Positions 37,156-46,225 of a stretch of DNA of 64,000 nt are shown here, in pieces. A program made the position numbers and the translations under genes. The notes under the pieces were generated by a model, which worked only from the letters and a program-made list of their open reading frames with translations, did no database searches and had not been told where the DNA came from. The stretch comes from Acidovorax radicis N35 (lineage in GTDB: Bacteria > Pseudomonadota > Gammaproteobacteria > Burkholderiales > Burkholderiaceae_C), in the NCBI RefSeq assembly GCF_000204195.1, contig NZ_AFBG01000015.1:101410-165409 (forward strand). Direction: 5' to 3'. The first letter of the stretch is position 1, and every line of letters starts with the position of its first letter.

Positions 37156-38289
37156 ATGGCCCAAACCTTTGATATCTGTATTCGCGGCACCGGCATTGTG
37201 GGCAAGACTCTGGCGCTGCTACTGGCCCGCGAACGGCTGAAAGTGGCCTTGTTACCCGCCCCCGGCACCGGAGTCTCCGCAGCGGCCGATGTGCGGGCCT
37301 ACGCGCTGAACACGGTCTCGCGCCACCTGCTCGAATCGCTTCGTAGCTGGCCCGATGCGGAGCACGCTACGGCGGTCAGGTCTATGCGGGTAAAGGGCGA
37401 CCAGGATGGCGCCGTGCATTTTGATGCAGCCGCCCAGGGGGTTGAGGCCCTGGCCTGGATCGTGGACGTGCCCGCCCTGGAGGCACGCCTTGCCGAAGCC
37501 GTGCGCTACCAGCCACAGGTGGAAATGGTCGATTCTCCAGTGCCGGCGGCACTGACAGTGGTTTGCGAGGGCCGTGCCAGCCGTACGCGCGAAGAGTTTG
37601 GTGTGGATTTTCGGGTGACGCCGTATGGGCAGCACGCCATCGCCACCCGATTGCAATGCGAACGGGGCCATGAACAGGTGGCGCGACAATGGTTCTTGCC
37701 CGACGGCATCCTGGCTTTTTTGCCTTTGGGGGGTCCGCTGGGGAACTCCGTGGCGGTTGTATGGTCCGTCTTGCAGGAGCAGGTAGCGCCGCTGATGACA
37801 TTGTCCCCCGAAGAATTCGCACAGAAGCTCCAGGTGGTCAGCCAGGAAACCTTGGGTACGCTGGCGCTGAGTGCGGACCGCGCAACCTGGCCCTTGCAGC
37901 TTGCAACGGCAGACCGTTGGTGTGGCACCGTGCCCACCAATGACAAGAGCCCGCGAAGCTGGGTGTTGGCTGGTGACGCAGCGCACAACGTGCATCCGCT
38001 CGCAGGCCAGGGGCTGAACCTGGGCTTGGCGGATGCCCAGACCCTCGCAGACATTCTGCACGGGCGCGACTATTGGCGCAGCGTGGCTGATCTGCGGCTG
38101 CTGCGGAGTTATGAGCGCAAGCGCAAGGCAGCCCTGTTGCCAATGGGATTGGCGACAGACGGCCTGCAGCAGCTTTTCTCTCGTCAGGAGGGGCCACTGC
38201 AAGCGCTGCGCAATTGGGGAATGAAGGGCTTTGAACTGAGCGGCCCCTTGAAGAACTTCGTGGCCCGCCAGGCCATGGGAAACTATTGA
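37156..38289 (+). CDS. UbiH/UbiF/VisC-family FAD-dependent hydroxylase
   Basis: A 377-residue flavin monooxygenase of the group that hydroxylates ubiquinone precursors. The FAD-binding GxGxxG is RGTGIVGKTLALLLA at the N-terminus. The second FAD block is LAGDAAHNVHPLAGQGLNLGLAD near residue 274, the exact VisC/UbiH form. The middle region is shorter and more divergent than in E. coli UbiH, so whether it acts at C4, C5 or C6 of the ring cannot be told. ATG 37156 lies six bases after a TACAAT (37144-37149), again suggesting a near-leaderless mRNA. dsbC follows after 53 bp. Confidence 0.87.
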   Translation: MAQTFDICIRGTGIVGKTLALLLARERLKVALLPAPGTGVSAAADVRAYALNTVSRHLLESLRSWPDAEHATAVRSMRVKGDQDGAVHFDAAAQGVEALAWIVDVPALEARLAEAVRYQPQVEMVDSPVPAALTVVCEGRASRTREEFGVDFRVTPYGQHAIATRLQCERGHEQVARQWFLPDGILAFLPLGGPLGNSVAVVWSVLQEQVAPLMTLSPEEFAQKLQVVSQETLGTLALSADRATWPLQLATADRWCGTVPTNDKSPRSWVLAGDAAHNVHPLAGQGLNLGLADAQTLADILHGRDYWRSVADLRLLRSYERKRKAALLPMGLATDGLQQLFSRQEGPLQALRNWGMKGFELSGPLKNFVARQAMGNY

Positions 38290-38342
38290 CCAAACCGGTA
38301 GCCGCCATCGGCAGACCGCCAGATCGCTTGAACGAGAACACC

Positions 38343-39071
38343 ATGAAACTGATTCCCACCTTGCTCGCAGCCGCTGCGCTGGCCTCAAGTCTCGCTGCCA
38401 CCGCGCAGGAAGCGGACATCCGCAAGGCACTCGCCGAACGCATTCCCCAAATGGACAAGATCGACGAAGTGCGCTCCACGCCCATGAAGGGCCTCTACGA
38501 GGTACGCATCGGGACGGACCTGTTCTACACCGACGCCAAGGGCAACTACGTGATCCAGGGCGAATTGATCGATACGAAGGTGCGCAGGAATCTGACGGAA
38601 GACCGCATTGCCAAGCTCACGGCCGTCGAGTTTTCTGCCTTGCCAATCAAAGACGCCTTCACCATCGTGCGGGGAGACGGGAAACGCAAGGTGGCGGTGT
38701 TTGAAGACCCCAATTGCGGCTACTGCAAACGTTTTGAGCGCGACCTTCAGAACGTGGATAACGTCACGGTATATCTGTTCCTATACCCCATCCTCAGCCC
38801 AGACTCCGCCGAAAAGTCGCGCAATATCTGGTGCGCCAAGGACCAGGTGACGGCCTGGCAGGATCTCATGGTGCGGGACAAACCCGCGCCCGCAGCAAGC
38901 TGCGATACCAGCGCTCTGCAGCGCAACCTGGCGTTTGGCCGCAAGCACAAGATCACTGGGACACCTACACTGATTTTTGCCAACGGTGCCCGCGTGCCAG
39001 GCGCCATCGGTGCCAAAGAGGTGGAAAAACGCTTGGCCGAAGCCAGCAGCGAAACGCCCTCAGCCAACTGA
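38343..39071 (+). CDS. dsbC: Periplasmic thiol:disulfide interchange protein DsbC
   Basis: A 242-residue protein with a Sec signal peptide (MKLIPTLLAAAALASSLAATAQ, cleaved near AQ/E). An N-terminal dimerisation domain follows (IRKALAERIPQMDKIDEVRS). The C-terminal thioredoxin-like domain has the active site FEDPNCGYCKRFE near residue 124 and the cis-proline loop TGTPTLIF near residue 211. It isomerises wrong disulfides and needs DsbD for reducing power. ATG 38343 is chosen because the upstream in-frame residues would precede the signal peptide. It lies in a run of rightward genes from 37156 to 40964. Confidence 0.93.
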   Translation: MKLIPTLLAAAALASSLAATAQEADIRKALAERIPQMDKIDEVRSTPMKGLYEVRIGTDLFYTDAKGNYVIQGELIDTKVRRNLTEDRIAKLTAVEFSALPIKDAFTIVRGDGKRKVAVFEDPNCGYCKRFERDLQNVDNVTVYLFLYPILSPDSAEKSRNIWCAKDQVTAWQDLMVRDKPAPAASCDTSALQRNLAFGRKHKITGTPTLIFANGARVPGAIGAKEVEKRLAEASSETPSAN

Positions 39072-39152
39072 CACGCGTTTCGCATTCGCGCAGCCCCTTG
39101 CCCTCCTGGATTGCGCCACCCCTCCGCGAAGTCCGAACACCAGCAGCTGCCC

Positions 39153-40964
39153 ATGCCCTCACCCCCCAAGCCGGAACCCGCCGCCATCCACTACCGTATT
39201 GAGCCGTGGGACCTGCACGCTCATCTATTTCGCATAGCACTGACGATCACCCATCCGAAGGCGCTGCAAGAGGTCTCGCTGCCAACCTGGATTCCAGGGA
39301 GCTATCTGGTGCGGGAGTTCTCCAAAAACCTGCAAGAACTGAAAGCCCGCCAGGGCAAGCAGGAGGTGAAGCTCACGCAACTGGACAAGCACCGGTGGCA
39401 AGCAGACTGCAGCGCGCACAAGCCACTGGTCCTGACATATGTCGTCTGCGCCTACGACACCTCGGTGCGCACAGCCTGGCTTGACGCATCGCGCGGTTTT
39501 TTCAATGGCACCAGTCTGTGCCTGCGCGTGCACGGGCAGGAGAAGCAACGCCACACGCTCGATATTGCAAGCACATCTGCCACAGCCGCCTGGTCGGCGG
39601 CCACCGGACTCTCTCCCCTCAAGATAGACAAGAAGGGTTTTGGCCTCTACGTGGCGACAAACTACGACGAGCTGGTCGATTGCCCGGTAGAGATGGGCCT
39701 GTTCTGGACCGGCCGTTTCACAGCCTGCGGTGTTCCGCACCGCTTTGTGGTGGCCGGAGCGGCTCCCTCTTTTGACGGCAAACGCCTGCTGGGAGACACC
39801 CAGAAGATCTGTGAGACCGCGATCCGCTTCTGGCATGGCGAGGGCAAGGCTCCTTTCAAGAGCTACCTGTTCATGCTCAACGCCGTGGGCGACGGCTACG
39901 GGGGGTTGGAGCACCGCAACTCCACCGCACTTATCTGCGGCCGGCGCGACCTGCCACGGATGGATGAGACCCGAACTGGCGATGGATACACCACCCTGTT
40001 GGGACTGATCAGCCATGAGTACTTCCACTCCTGGAACGTCAAGCGGCTGCGCCCCGCTGAGTTTGCCGAATACGACTACGCGCGGGAAAATTACACAGAA
40101 CTGCTGTGGTTCTTCGAGGGCTTCACCAGCTACTACGACGACCTGCTGCTGCGCCGCGCCGGATTGATCGATGATGCGGTCTATCTGAAGCTCGTCACCA
40201 AGACCATCAACCAGGTACTGCAGACCCCGGGTCGGACCGTACAGACCGTGGCGCAGTCCAGCTTTGACGCTTGGGTCAAGTACTACCGCCAGGACGAAAA
40301 CACCCCCAACGCGACGGTTAGTTACTACACCAAGGGCTCACTGGTGGCCCTGTGCCTGGACCTCGCCCTCCGCCGTGAGGGAAAGACGAACCTGGACGAG
40401 GTCATGCGCACGCTGTGGACGCAGTGCCAGGGTGGCCCGATGACCCAGGAAGATGTGCTTGCTGTGTTGAAAGAACTGTCTGGCCGATCTTTCGGTACGG
40501 AGCTGGCGCAGTGGGTGCACAGCACCACGGAACTCCCTCTGGTAGAGCTTCTGGAAGCCAACGGTGTGTCACTCAAGGCTGAGACACCCCAATGGGCGCA
40601 GCGGCTGGGACTGCGGGTGGGGGAAAACCACAGCATCCATATCAAGACCGTGCTACGAGGCGGCCCTGCCGAAAAGGCAGGCATGGCGCCAGGTGACGAG
40701 TGGCTAGGCATCGACGTGAACGGTCAGGGTTGGCGCATTAGCAAACTGGAAGACGTAGCGTTCTACGCTGGCACCGAGACATCGCTGACCGCTCTGGTGG
40801 CACGGGACGGGCGTCTGCTGCGCCTGCAACTCGATCTCCCAGCCCGCAGCCCGACCCCTCTGTCAAAGAAGGCCTCCCGCAGCACCACGCCGACCACGAC
40901 GGTGCCAGACACGGTCAGCCTGTCGATTGCCAACGCCGCCGCCGTAGGGCGCTGGCTGAACTGA
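39153..40964 (+). CDS. M61-family metallopeptidase with PDZ domain
   Basis: A 603-residue glycyl-aminopeptidase-like protein. The N-terminal beta domain starts IHYRIEPWDLHAHLFRIALT. The zinc site is HEYFHSWNVKRLRP near residue 288 (HExxH), with the third ligand expected in ENYTELLWFFEGFTSYYDD. A PDZ-like domain occupies about 485-580 (VLRGGPAEKAGMAPGDEWL). No signal peptide is visible, so a cytoplasmic location is likely. ATG 39153 gives the family start. Substrates of bacterial M61 peptidases are mostly unknown; preference for N-terminal glycine or acidic residues is known for some members. Confidence 0.92.
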   Translation: MPSPPKPEPAAIHYRIEPWDLHAHLFRIALTITHPKALQEVSLPTWIPGSYLVREFSKNLQELKARQGKQEVKLTQLDKHRWQADCSAHKPLVLTYVVCAYDTSVRTAWLDASRGFFNGTSLCLRVHGQEKQRHTLDIASTSATAAWSAATGLSPLKIDKKGFGLYVATNYDELVDCPVEMGLFWTGRFTACGVPHRFVVAGAAPSFDGKRLLGDTQKICETAIRFWHGEGKAPFKSYLFMLNAVGDGYGGLEHRNSTALICGRRDLPRMDETRTGDGYTTLLGLISHEYFHSWNVKRLRPAEFAEYDYARENYTELLWFFEGFTSYYDDLLLRRAGLIDDAVYLKLVTKTINQVLQTPGRTVQTVAQSSFDAWVKYYRQDENTPNATVSYYTKGSLVALCLDLALRREGKTNLDEVMRTLWTQCQGGPMTQEDVLAVLKELSGRSFGTELAQWVHSTTELPLVELLEANGVSLKAETPQWAQRLGLRVGENHSIHIKTVLRGGPAEKAGMAPGDEWLGIDVNGQGWRISKLEDVAFYAGTETSLTALVARDGRLLRLQLDLPARSPTPLSKKASRSTTPTTTVPDTVSLSIANAAAVGRWLN

Positions 40965-41078
40965 ACAGGGGACATGCGTCTGGCGCGATACGGTGTTTTA
41001 CCTACCAGCGCGCGGTTCGGGCCTGCTTGGGTATATTCGTCCGTGCAGTCATAACCACCTATAAACCCTGGAGATTTC

Positions 41079-41858
41079 ATGTCCTACGAAACCATCGAGG
41101 TCCGCGTCGAAGCGGACAAGGTCGGCATCATCACGCTCAACCGGCCCAAGCAGCTCAATGCGCTGAATGACCAACTCATGAACGAGCTGGGCACGGCGCT
41201 GAAAGCTTTCGATGCGGACGAAAGAATTGGCTGCATTGTCGTCACTGGCAGCGAAAAGGCGTTTGCGGCGGGTGCTGACATTGGTGCCATGGCGAAATAC
41301 AGCTTTGCCGACACCTACAAGGGGGACTACATCACCCGCAACTGGGAAGCCATCCGATCCATCCGCAAGCCCGTCATTGCCGCTGTCAGCGGCTTTGCCC
41401 TGGGGGGAGGCTGCGAGCTGGCCATGATGTGCGATTTCATCATCGCCGCTGAAAACGCCAAGTTTGGCCAGCCAGAAATCAAGCTGGGCGTGATCCCCGG
41501 CGCGGGCGGGACGCAGCGCCTGCCGCGTGCAGTGGGCAAATCCAAGGCGATGGACATGGCCTTGACAGGGCGCATGATGGACGCGGTGGAAGCCGAGCGC
41601 GCCGGTCTGGTCAGCCGCGTGGTACCCAATGACAAGCTCATGGACGAAGCGCTGGGTGCCGCCATCATCATTGCAGGCTTCTCACAAATCGCCGTGATGG
41701 CAGCCAAGGAATCGGTCAACCGTGCCTTTGAAGGCAGCCTGTCGGACGGCGTGATGTTCGAGCGCCGGCTCTTCCACGCCCTGTTCTCCACCCAGGACCA
41801 AAAGGAAGGTATGGACGCTTTCATGAACAAACGCGCCGCGAACTTCACACACCAATAA
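41079..41858 (+). CDS. Enoyl-CoA hydratase
   Basis: A 259-residue crotonase-family enzyme that hydrates trans-2-enoyl-CoA. Oxyanion-hole blocks are [13 protein letters not shown] (near residue 62) and [13 protein letters not shown] (near residue 104). The two catalytic glutamates fall in GCELAMMCD and [19 protein letters not shown]. It is closest in style to PaaF/FadB1-type single-domain hydratases. A GGAGA ribosome-binding site precedes ATG 41079. It stands alone; the promoter of the following tRNA gene lies within its last codons. Confidence 0.92.
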   Translation: MSYETIEVRVEADKVGIITLNRPKQLNALNDQLMNELGTALKAFDADERIGCIVVTGSEKAFAAGADIGAMAKYSFADTYKGDYITRNWEAIRSIRKPVIAAVSGFALGGGCELAMMCDFIIAAENAKFGQPEIKLGVIPGAGGTQRLPRAVGKSKAMDMALTGRMMDAVEAERAGLVSRVVPNDKLMDEALGAAIIIAGFSQIAVMAAKESVNRAFEGSLSDGVMFERRLFHALFSTQDQKEGMDAFMNKRAANFTHQ

Positions 41859-41873
41859 TTTTTGTTCTATAAT
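41844..41873 (+). promoter_or_regulatory. Sigma-70 promoter of the tRNA gene
   Basis: TTCACA (41844-41849) and a consensus TATAAT (41868-41873) are separated by 18 bp, and the mature tRNA begins ten bases after the -10. The -35 lies inside the enoyl-CoA hydratase coding end. Confidence 0.75.
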
Positions 41874-41883
41874 TTGGGGCTTC

Positions 41884-41960
41884 GGTCGTATAGCTCAGTT
41901 GGTTAGAGCGCAGCATTCATAATGCTGATGTCGGTGGTTCAAGTCCACCTACGACCACCA
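41884..41960 (+). tRNA. tRNA-Met (anticodon CAU), elongator type
   Basis: A complete 77-nt cloverleaf with encoded CCA. The acceptor arms are GGTCGTA and TACGACC. The anticodon stem CAGCA/TGCTG encloses the loop TTCATAA with CAU at 41918-41920. The T-loop is GGTTCAAGTCC. The first acceptor base pair (G-C) excludes an initiator tRNA, which has a mismatch there. A CAU tRNA could also be tRNA-Ile2 read after lysidine modification; sequence alone leaves some doubt. Confidence 0.93.
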
Positions 41961-41967
41961 AATCAAA

Positions 41968-41998
41968 CCCACAGTGCGGCAACCCACTGTGGGTTTTT
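41968..41998 (+). terminator. Rho-independent terminator after tRNA
   Basis: CCCACAGTG (41968-41976) pairs with CACTGTGGG (41985-41993) across an 8-nt loop and is followed by five Ts. It begins seven bases after the tRNA 3' end. Confidence 0.9.
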
Positions 41999-42149
41999 CA
42001 TTGGTGCCGTGCTGCTGGCGCATGTGCCGGGCATCACTGCATGCCCGCGCAGGCGTGCGTCACCGGCCTCGGATGGCCTGCGGGTTCAAGAGCCCCCTCA
42101 AACGGCAGGCACGCCCTAAAATTCTTCTTTCAGCCCCTGGATGTAAACC

Positions 42150-42587
42150 ATGAATCGCTGCACAACCTCCCACGCCTCTCCCATGCGGAATCTCAGTCGG
42201 CACCTAGTCGCTGGGCTTGCCAGTGCTTTGCTGTATGCCGCGCTGCCTGCTGCTGCCCAGGTCCAGCCGGGGCTCGGAGGCATGCGCAACTTTCCCGATG
42301 CGGCTCTGCGCGGCACCTTGACCCTCAACACGGTGTCGGAGGCCACGCTCAATGGCCGCACCATCCGCATGGCGCCCGGCATGCGGCTGCTGAGCCCACA
42401 GAACACGCTGGTCATGGCCCACACTGTGCTAGGCCAGAGCTACAAGGTGAACTACGTCATCGAAACCAGCACAGGCATGCTGATCACCGCGTGGATCCTG
42501 ACCCAGGGTGAAGCCGAACAACCCCGCAAGGGCAGTGACACGGTCGAGCGCAACTACCGCGCCGAATCCGACCCCATCAAGAAATAA
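42150..42587 (+). CDS. Conserved secreted protein of unknown function
   Basis: A 145-residue protein that I do not recognise by family. It has a Sec signal peptide (basic N-terminus, LVAGLASALLYAALPAAA, cleavage near AAA/Q at about 37). A mature region of about 108 residues follows, with LRGTLTLNTVSEATLNGRTIR and APGMRLLSPQNTLVMAH, rather like a small beta-rich periplasmic domain. The tail is charged. ATG 42183 (MRNLSRHL) is an alternative start that gives a more compact signal peptide. A TAAAAT hexamer at 42116-42121 could be its -10. It lies between the tRNA terminator and miaB. Confidence 0.7.
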   Translation: MNRCTTSHASPMRNLSRHLVAGLASALLYAALPAAAQVQPGLGGMRNFPDAALRGTLTLNTVSEATLNGRTIRMAPGMRLLSPQNTLVMAHTVLGQSYKVNYVIETSTGMLITAWILTQGEAEQPRKGSDTVERNYRAESDPIKK

Positions 42588-42683
42588 CACAGCGACTGCG
42601 CCCTACGCCACGGCGCAGTCGATTCAATGCTTGCGGTGCGCAGTGGCGCTCCGCCCTGCCCTTTTTCCGATAGCGAGCCCTCC

Positions 42684-44027
42684 ATGGCCAAAAAAGTCTT
42701 TATCAAAACCTTCGGCTGCCAGATGAACGAGTATGACTCGGACAAGATGGCCGACGTGCTCAACGCCGCCCAGGGCTATGAGCCCACGCAAAATGTGGAC
42801 GAAGCCGACCTCATTCTGTTCAACACCTGCTCGGTACGCGAGAAGGCGCAAGAGAAGGTATTCAGTGACCTGGGCCGCATCAAGCACCTGAAAGCGCGCG
42901 GTGTGAAAATCGGCGTGGGCGGCTGCGTTGCCAGCCAGGAAGGCGCCGAGATCATCAAGCGCGCGCCCTATGTGGACGTGGTGTTCGGCCCCCAGACCCT
43001 GCACCGCCTGCCTGAGCTGCTGAACCAGCGCGATCGCCTGGACAAGCCCCAGGTGGACATCAGCTTCCCCGAGATCGAGAAGTTCGACCACCTGCCACCG
43101 GCGCGGGTCGAAGGTGCGAGCGCCTTTGTCTCCATCATGGAAGGCTGCAGCAAATACTGCAGCTACTGTGTGGTGCCCTATACGCGCGGCGAAGAGGTGA
43201 GTCGCCCGTTCGACGATGTGCTCGTGGAGGTGGCGGGCCTGGCCGACCAGGGCGTCAAGGAGATCACGCTGCTGGGCCAGAACGTGAACGCCTACCTGGG
43301 CAAGATGGGCGGCACGGCAGAGATCGCCGACTTCGCGCTGCTGCTCGAATACGTGTCTGACATCCCAGGCATCGAACGCATCCGCTACACCACCAGCCAC
43401 CCCAATGAATTCACGCCCCGGCTGATCGAGGCGTACGCCAAACTGCCCAAGCTTGCCAGCCACCTGCACCTGCCCGTGCAGCACGGCAGCGACCGCATCC
43501 TGATGGCCATGAAGCGCGGCTACACCGCCATGGAGTACAAGAGCACCGTGCGCAAGCTTCGCGCCATCCGCCCCGACCTGGCCATGAGCAGCGACTTCAT
43601 CGTCGGCTTCCCGGGCGAGACGGAAGACGACTTCAACAAGATGATGAAGCTGATCGACGACATCCACTTCGACAACAGCTTCAGCTTCATCTTCAGCCCG
43701 CGCCCCGGCACGCCTGCCGCAGGCCTGCACGACGACACGCCACACGATGTAAAGCTGCGCCGCCTGCAGCACCTGCAGGGCGTGATCAACGCCAACATCA
43801 AGTCCATCAGCGAAAGCCGCGTGGGATCGGTGCAGCGCATCCTGGTGGAAGGCGCCTCCAAACGCGACGCCACCGAACTGATGGGGCGCACCGAATGCAA
43901 CCGTGTGGTCAATTTTGTGGGCCAGCCCCGCCTGGTGGGCCAGATGGTGGATGTGACGATCACCGAAGCAAAGGCCTACACGCTGCGCGGAGAAGTGTGC
44001 ATCAGCGAGGCGGCGCTCGCTGCCTGA
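42684..44027 (+). CDS. miaB: tRNA-2-methylthio-N6-dimethylallyladenosine synthase
   Basis: A 447-residue radical-SAM methylthiotransferase modifying A37 of tRNAs. The N-terminal MTTase domain has [22 protein letters not shown] and GGCVASQEG, supplying three cysteines for one iron-sulfur cluster. The radical-SAM CxxxCxxC is [17 protein letters not shown] near residue 153. A TRAM domain ends the protein. Length and motifs are standard. ATG 42684 gives the family start; the open frame begins slightly earlier. It is followed by glrK after 16 bp. Confidence 0.97.
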   Translation: MAKKVFIKTFGCQMNEYDSDKMADVLNAAQGYEPTQNVDEADLILFNTCSVREKAQEKVFSDLGRIKHLKARGVKIGVGGCVASQEGAEIIKRAPYVDVVFGPQTLHRLPELLNQRDRLDKPQVDISFPEIEKFDHLPPARVEGASAFVSIMEGCSKYCSYCVVPYTRGEEVSRPFDDVLVEVAGLADQGVKEITLLGQNVNAYLGKMGGTAEIADFALLLEYVSDIPGIERIRYTTSHPNEFTPRLIEAYAKLPKLASHLHLPVQHGSDRILMAMKRGYTAMEYKSTVRKLRAIRPDLAMSSDFIVGFPGETEDDFNKMMKLIDDIHFDNSFSFIFSPRPGTPAAGLHDDTPHDVKLRRLQHLQGVINANIKSISESRVGSVQRILVEGASKRDATELMGRTECNRVVNFVGQPRLVGQMVDVTITEAKAYTLRGEVCISEAALAA

Positions 44028-44043
44028 CGCGCACCCGACACCC

Positions 44044-45513
44044 GTGGCAAAACCTGCAGACAACCTGGCGCACGCAGATCTGCACAAGGCCGACGGCCCG
44101 CTGCGCGGCCTCTCGTTCCAACAGCTGCTGCTGCTGGCGTTTCTGCTGATAGCAGGATTGCTGGGGGTGAGTTCATTGCGCGCGCTCTACACGCTGGAAC
44201 AGCTCATGGTTCAAAGCCGCCATGGTGCCGCCGAGGCCATCGCCCTCAGCACAGCCGCCCAGGCGCTGAACCAGCGCGGGCAAGCGCTGGAACGCGCGGC
44301 CCGCCAGTCCCTGGTGCTGCGGGATGCGCCGCTGCGCCGCAGCTTCAACGAAATGTCCGTGGAAGCGCAGGCCATTCTCGACCAGTTGCACCAGGGCGGC
44401 CTTCCCGAAGACCAGACCAGCCAATGGCGCGCGCATCTCGACGCCGTCAAGGCGCTGCTGGATGCCCCGCCGGGGCGGTCGCTGGAGAACGAGCAACTGG
44501 TCGCGGAAAAATTTGTCGCACTGGAGGCACTGCACACTGACATCGTGCAATCGGTCCAGGACATCAATACCCAACGCAACCGTGCACTGCAGGACCAGGT
44601 GGAGGCGAGCCGCAGCAACGTGACGCACCAGGTGGTGGGAGTGATCGTCCTGGCGCTGGTACTGGCCTTGGCGCTGGGCATCTGGCTCGCCCGTCCTTTC
44701 AAGCGACTGGAAGGCACGATCCGGCGGTTGGGCGAAAACCAGCTCGAAGCGCCCGTCGTGATCTCCGGCCCCGACGACGTGCGCCGCGTGGGGCAACAGC
44801 TGGAATGGCTGCGGCTCAGACTGCTGGAACTGGATTCCGACAAGGCCCGCTTCCTGCGCCATGTCTCACACGAACTGAAGACACCCTTGGCAGCGCTGCG
44901 CGAGGGTGTGGCACTTTTGCAGGACGGAGTGACCGGTGAACTCAATGCCGGTCAGCGCGAAGTGACACAGATCCTTCACCACAATACGCTGGTCTTGCAG
45001 GGGGAGATCGAAGCCTTGCTGCGCTTCAATGCAGCGGCCTTTGAGGCGCGCCAGCTGCAGCGGCGCGATACCGACCTGCTCGCGCTGCTGGAAGCCCAAG
45101 TGGAGGCCCAGCGCCTGCAGTGGCAAGCCCGGGGCCTGAGGTTACTCGTGGAGGGCTCCGCCGTCTCGTTGCAGATCGATGCCGACAAAATCGCCTCGGC
45201 GGTCAGCAACCTGCTGTCCAATGCCATTCGTTTCTCACCCAAGGGGGGAACGGTGCGGCTTGCTCTTTCCCGCCATGCGGAATGCGTGCGCGTGGATGTC
45301 TCGGACCAGGGACCCGGCGTGGCCAAAGCCGACCGCGACCGCGTGTTTGAGCCCTTTTACCGGGGCATACGCCAGCCCGACGACGCCGTGCGAGGCACCG
45401 GAATCGGGCTATCAATCGTCCAGGAGTACGTCGTCGCCCACGGCGGCAGCGTGCGGCTGGTGGAAGATGGCGTCCACTCCTTTTTTCGCATGGAACTACC
45501 GCATGCTGCCTAG
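44044..45513 (+). CDS. glrK: Sensor histidine kinase GlrK/QseE type
   Basis: A 489-residue membrane kinase. Two membrane helices (about 27-44 and 197-217) flank a periplasmic, largely helical sensor domain. A HAMP segment, the phosphoacceptor His276 in HVSHELKTPLAAL, and an ATPase domain follow (NLLSNAIRFSPKGG, DQGPGVAK, GTGIGLSIVQEY). The three-gene order kinase, QseG-type lipoprotein and sigma-54 response regulator is that of E. coli glrK-qseG-glrR, which supports the assignment. The start is GTG 44044; no ATG exists before the first helix. It is probably co-transcribed with miaB upstream or starts within it. Its end overlaps the lipoprotein gene by 11 bp. Confidence 0.88.
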   Translation: MAKPADNLAHADLHKADGPLRGLSFQQLLLLAFLLIAGLLGVSSLRALYTLEQLMVQSRHGAAEAIALSTAAQALNQRGQALERAARQSLVLRDAPLRRSFNEMSVEAQAILDQLHQGGLPEDQTSQWRAHLDAVKALLDAPPGRSLENEQLVAEKFVALEALHTDIVQSVQDINTQRNRALQDQVEASRSNVTHQVVGVIVLALVLALALGIWLARPFKRLEGTIRRLGENQLEAPVVISGPDDVRRVGQQLEWLRLRLLELDSDKARFLRHVSHELKTPLAALREGVALLQDGVTGELNAGQREVTQILHHNTLVLQGEIEALLRFNAAAFEARQLQRRDTDLLALLEAQVEAQRLQWQARGLRLLVEGSAVSLQIDADKIASAVSNLLSNAIRFSPKGGTVRLALSRHAECVRVDVSDQGPGVAKADRDRVFEPFYRGIRQPDDAVRGTGIGLSIVQEYVVAHGGSVRLVEDGVHSFFRMELPHAA

Positions 45514-46195
45514 CAGTCTTTCCGCCCACCCGCTCCACCCACGCCCTCTGAACCTTCCGGCGTGGGTCTTGTTGCTGGTGGCGGCACTCACGATGGCAGG
45601 CTGCAATGCAACCGCCCCCCAGGCAGTGGCCGCGCCTGCACAGCCCACGGCCACGGCCATTGCGCCCTCACCCTCCGTGGCGGCGGAATCTCCCAACGCC
45701 CGCCAGATCTCCGCCACGGAGGCCCCCCAGGATGCCGCCCCGGTGTTGCAGGTGCTGGCGCAAACGGACCGTACCCTGCGCATGGCCCCCGCAGAACTGG
45801 CCAAAGAGATTGCCCGTCTGGGCGAGGCGGAAGATGCATCGGTAGAGACCTCGCTTCTTCTGGCCACAGCGCTGGCGCAAACGCGCCAACCCGTCGATAC
45901 GGCCCGCGCCCTGGGCCTGGTGCAGCGCGTGATGGGCAACACCGCGGCTGCGGCGCAAGTCCTGCACCCCTTGGCGCGACTGATGGAATCGCGGCTTCTG
46001 CAGCAACGCCGACTGGAAGACCAATTGGAGCGGCAAACCCAACAACTGCGCGAAGCGCAGCGCCGCAATGATCAACTCAATGAGCGGCTGGAGGCGGTGC
46101 GCGCTATCGAACGCAGCCTGACCACACGCCCTGCCCCGCTTCCCGCGGCACCGGCCTCTCTTCCGGGCAGCAGCCCCCAACGCCCAGCGCCCTGA
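45503..46195 (+). CDS. qseG: QseG-like lipoprotein between glrK and glrR
   Basis: A 230-residue outer-membrane-type lipoprotein. The signal has hydrophobic residues ending LTMAGC (Cys near residue 34). The mature N-terminus is Ala/Pro-rich. A helical C-terminal region follows with a predicted coiled coil (about 165-205, ESRLLQQRRLEDQLERQTQQ). Sequence similarity to E. coli QseG is not obvious, but position between the kinase and regulator, lipobox and helical nature match. In E. coli QseG binds the kinase periplasmic domain and modulates signalling. ATG 45503 overlaps glrK by 11 bp. Confidence 0.75.
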   Translation: MLPSSLSAHPLHPRPLNLPAWVLLLVAALTMAGCNATAPQAVAAPAQPTATAIAPSPSVAAESPNARQISATEAPQDAAPVLQVLAQTDRTLRMAPAELAKEIARLGEAEDASVETSLLLATALAQTRQPVDTARALGLVQRVMGNTAAAAQVLHPLARLMESRLLQQRRLEDQLERQTQQLREAQRRNDQLNERLEAVRAIERSLTTRPAPLPAAPASLPGSSPQRPAP

Positions 46196-46225
46196 CCTTC
46201 TCCAGAAGGTGCGAAAGAACCCGCC

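Noticed and set aside
41884..41998. tRNA gene considered as an attachment site for an integrated element
   Set aside because: No integrase, no direct repeat of the tRNA 3' end and no atypical genes follow; the next genes are a small secreted protein and miaB.
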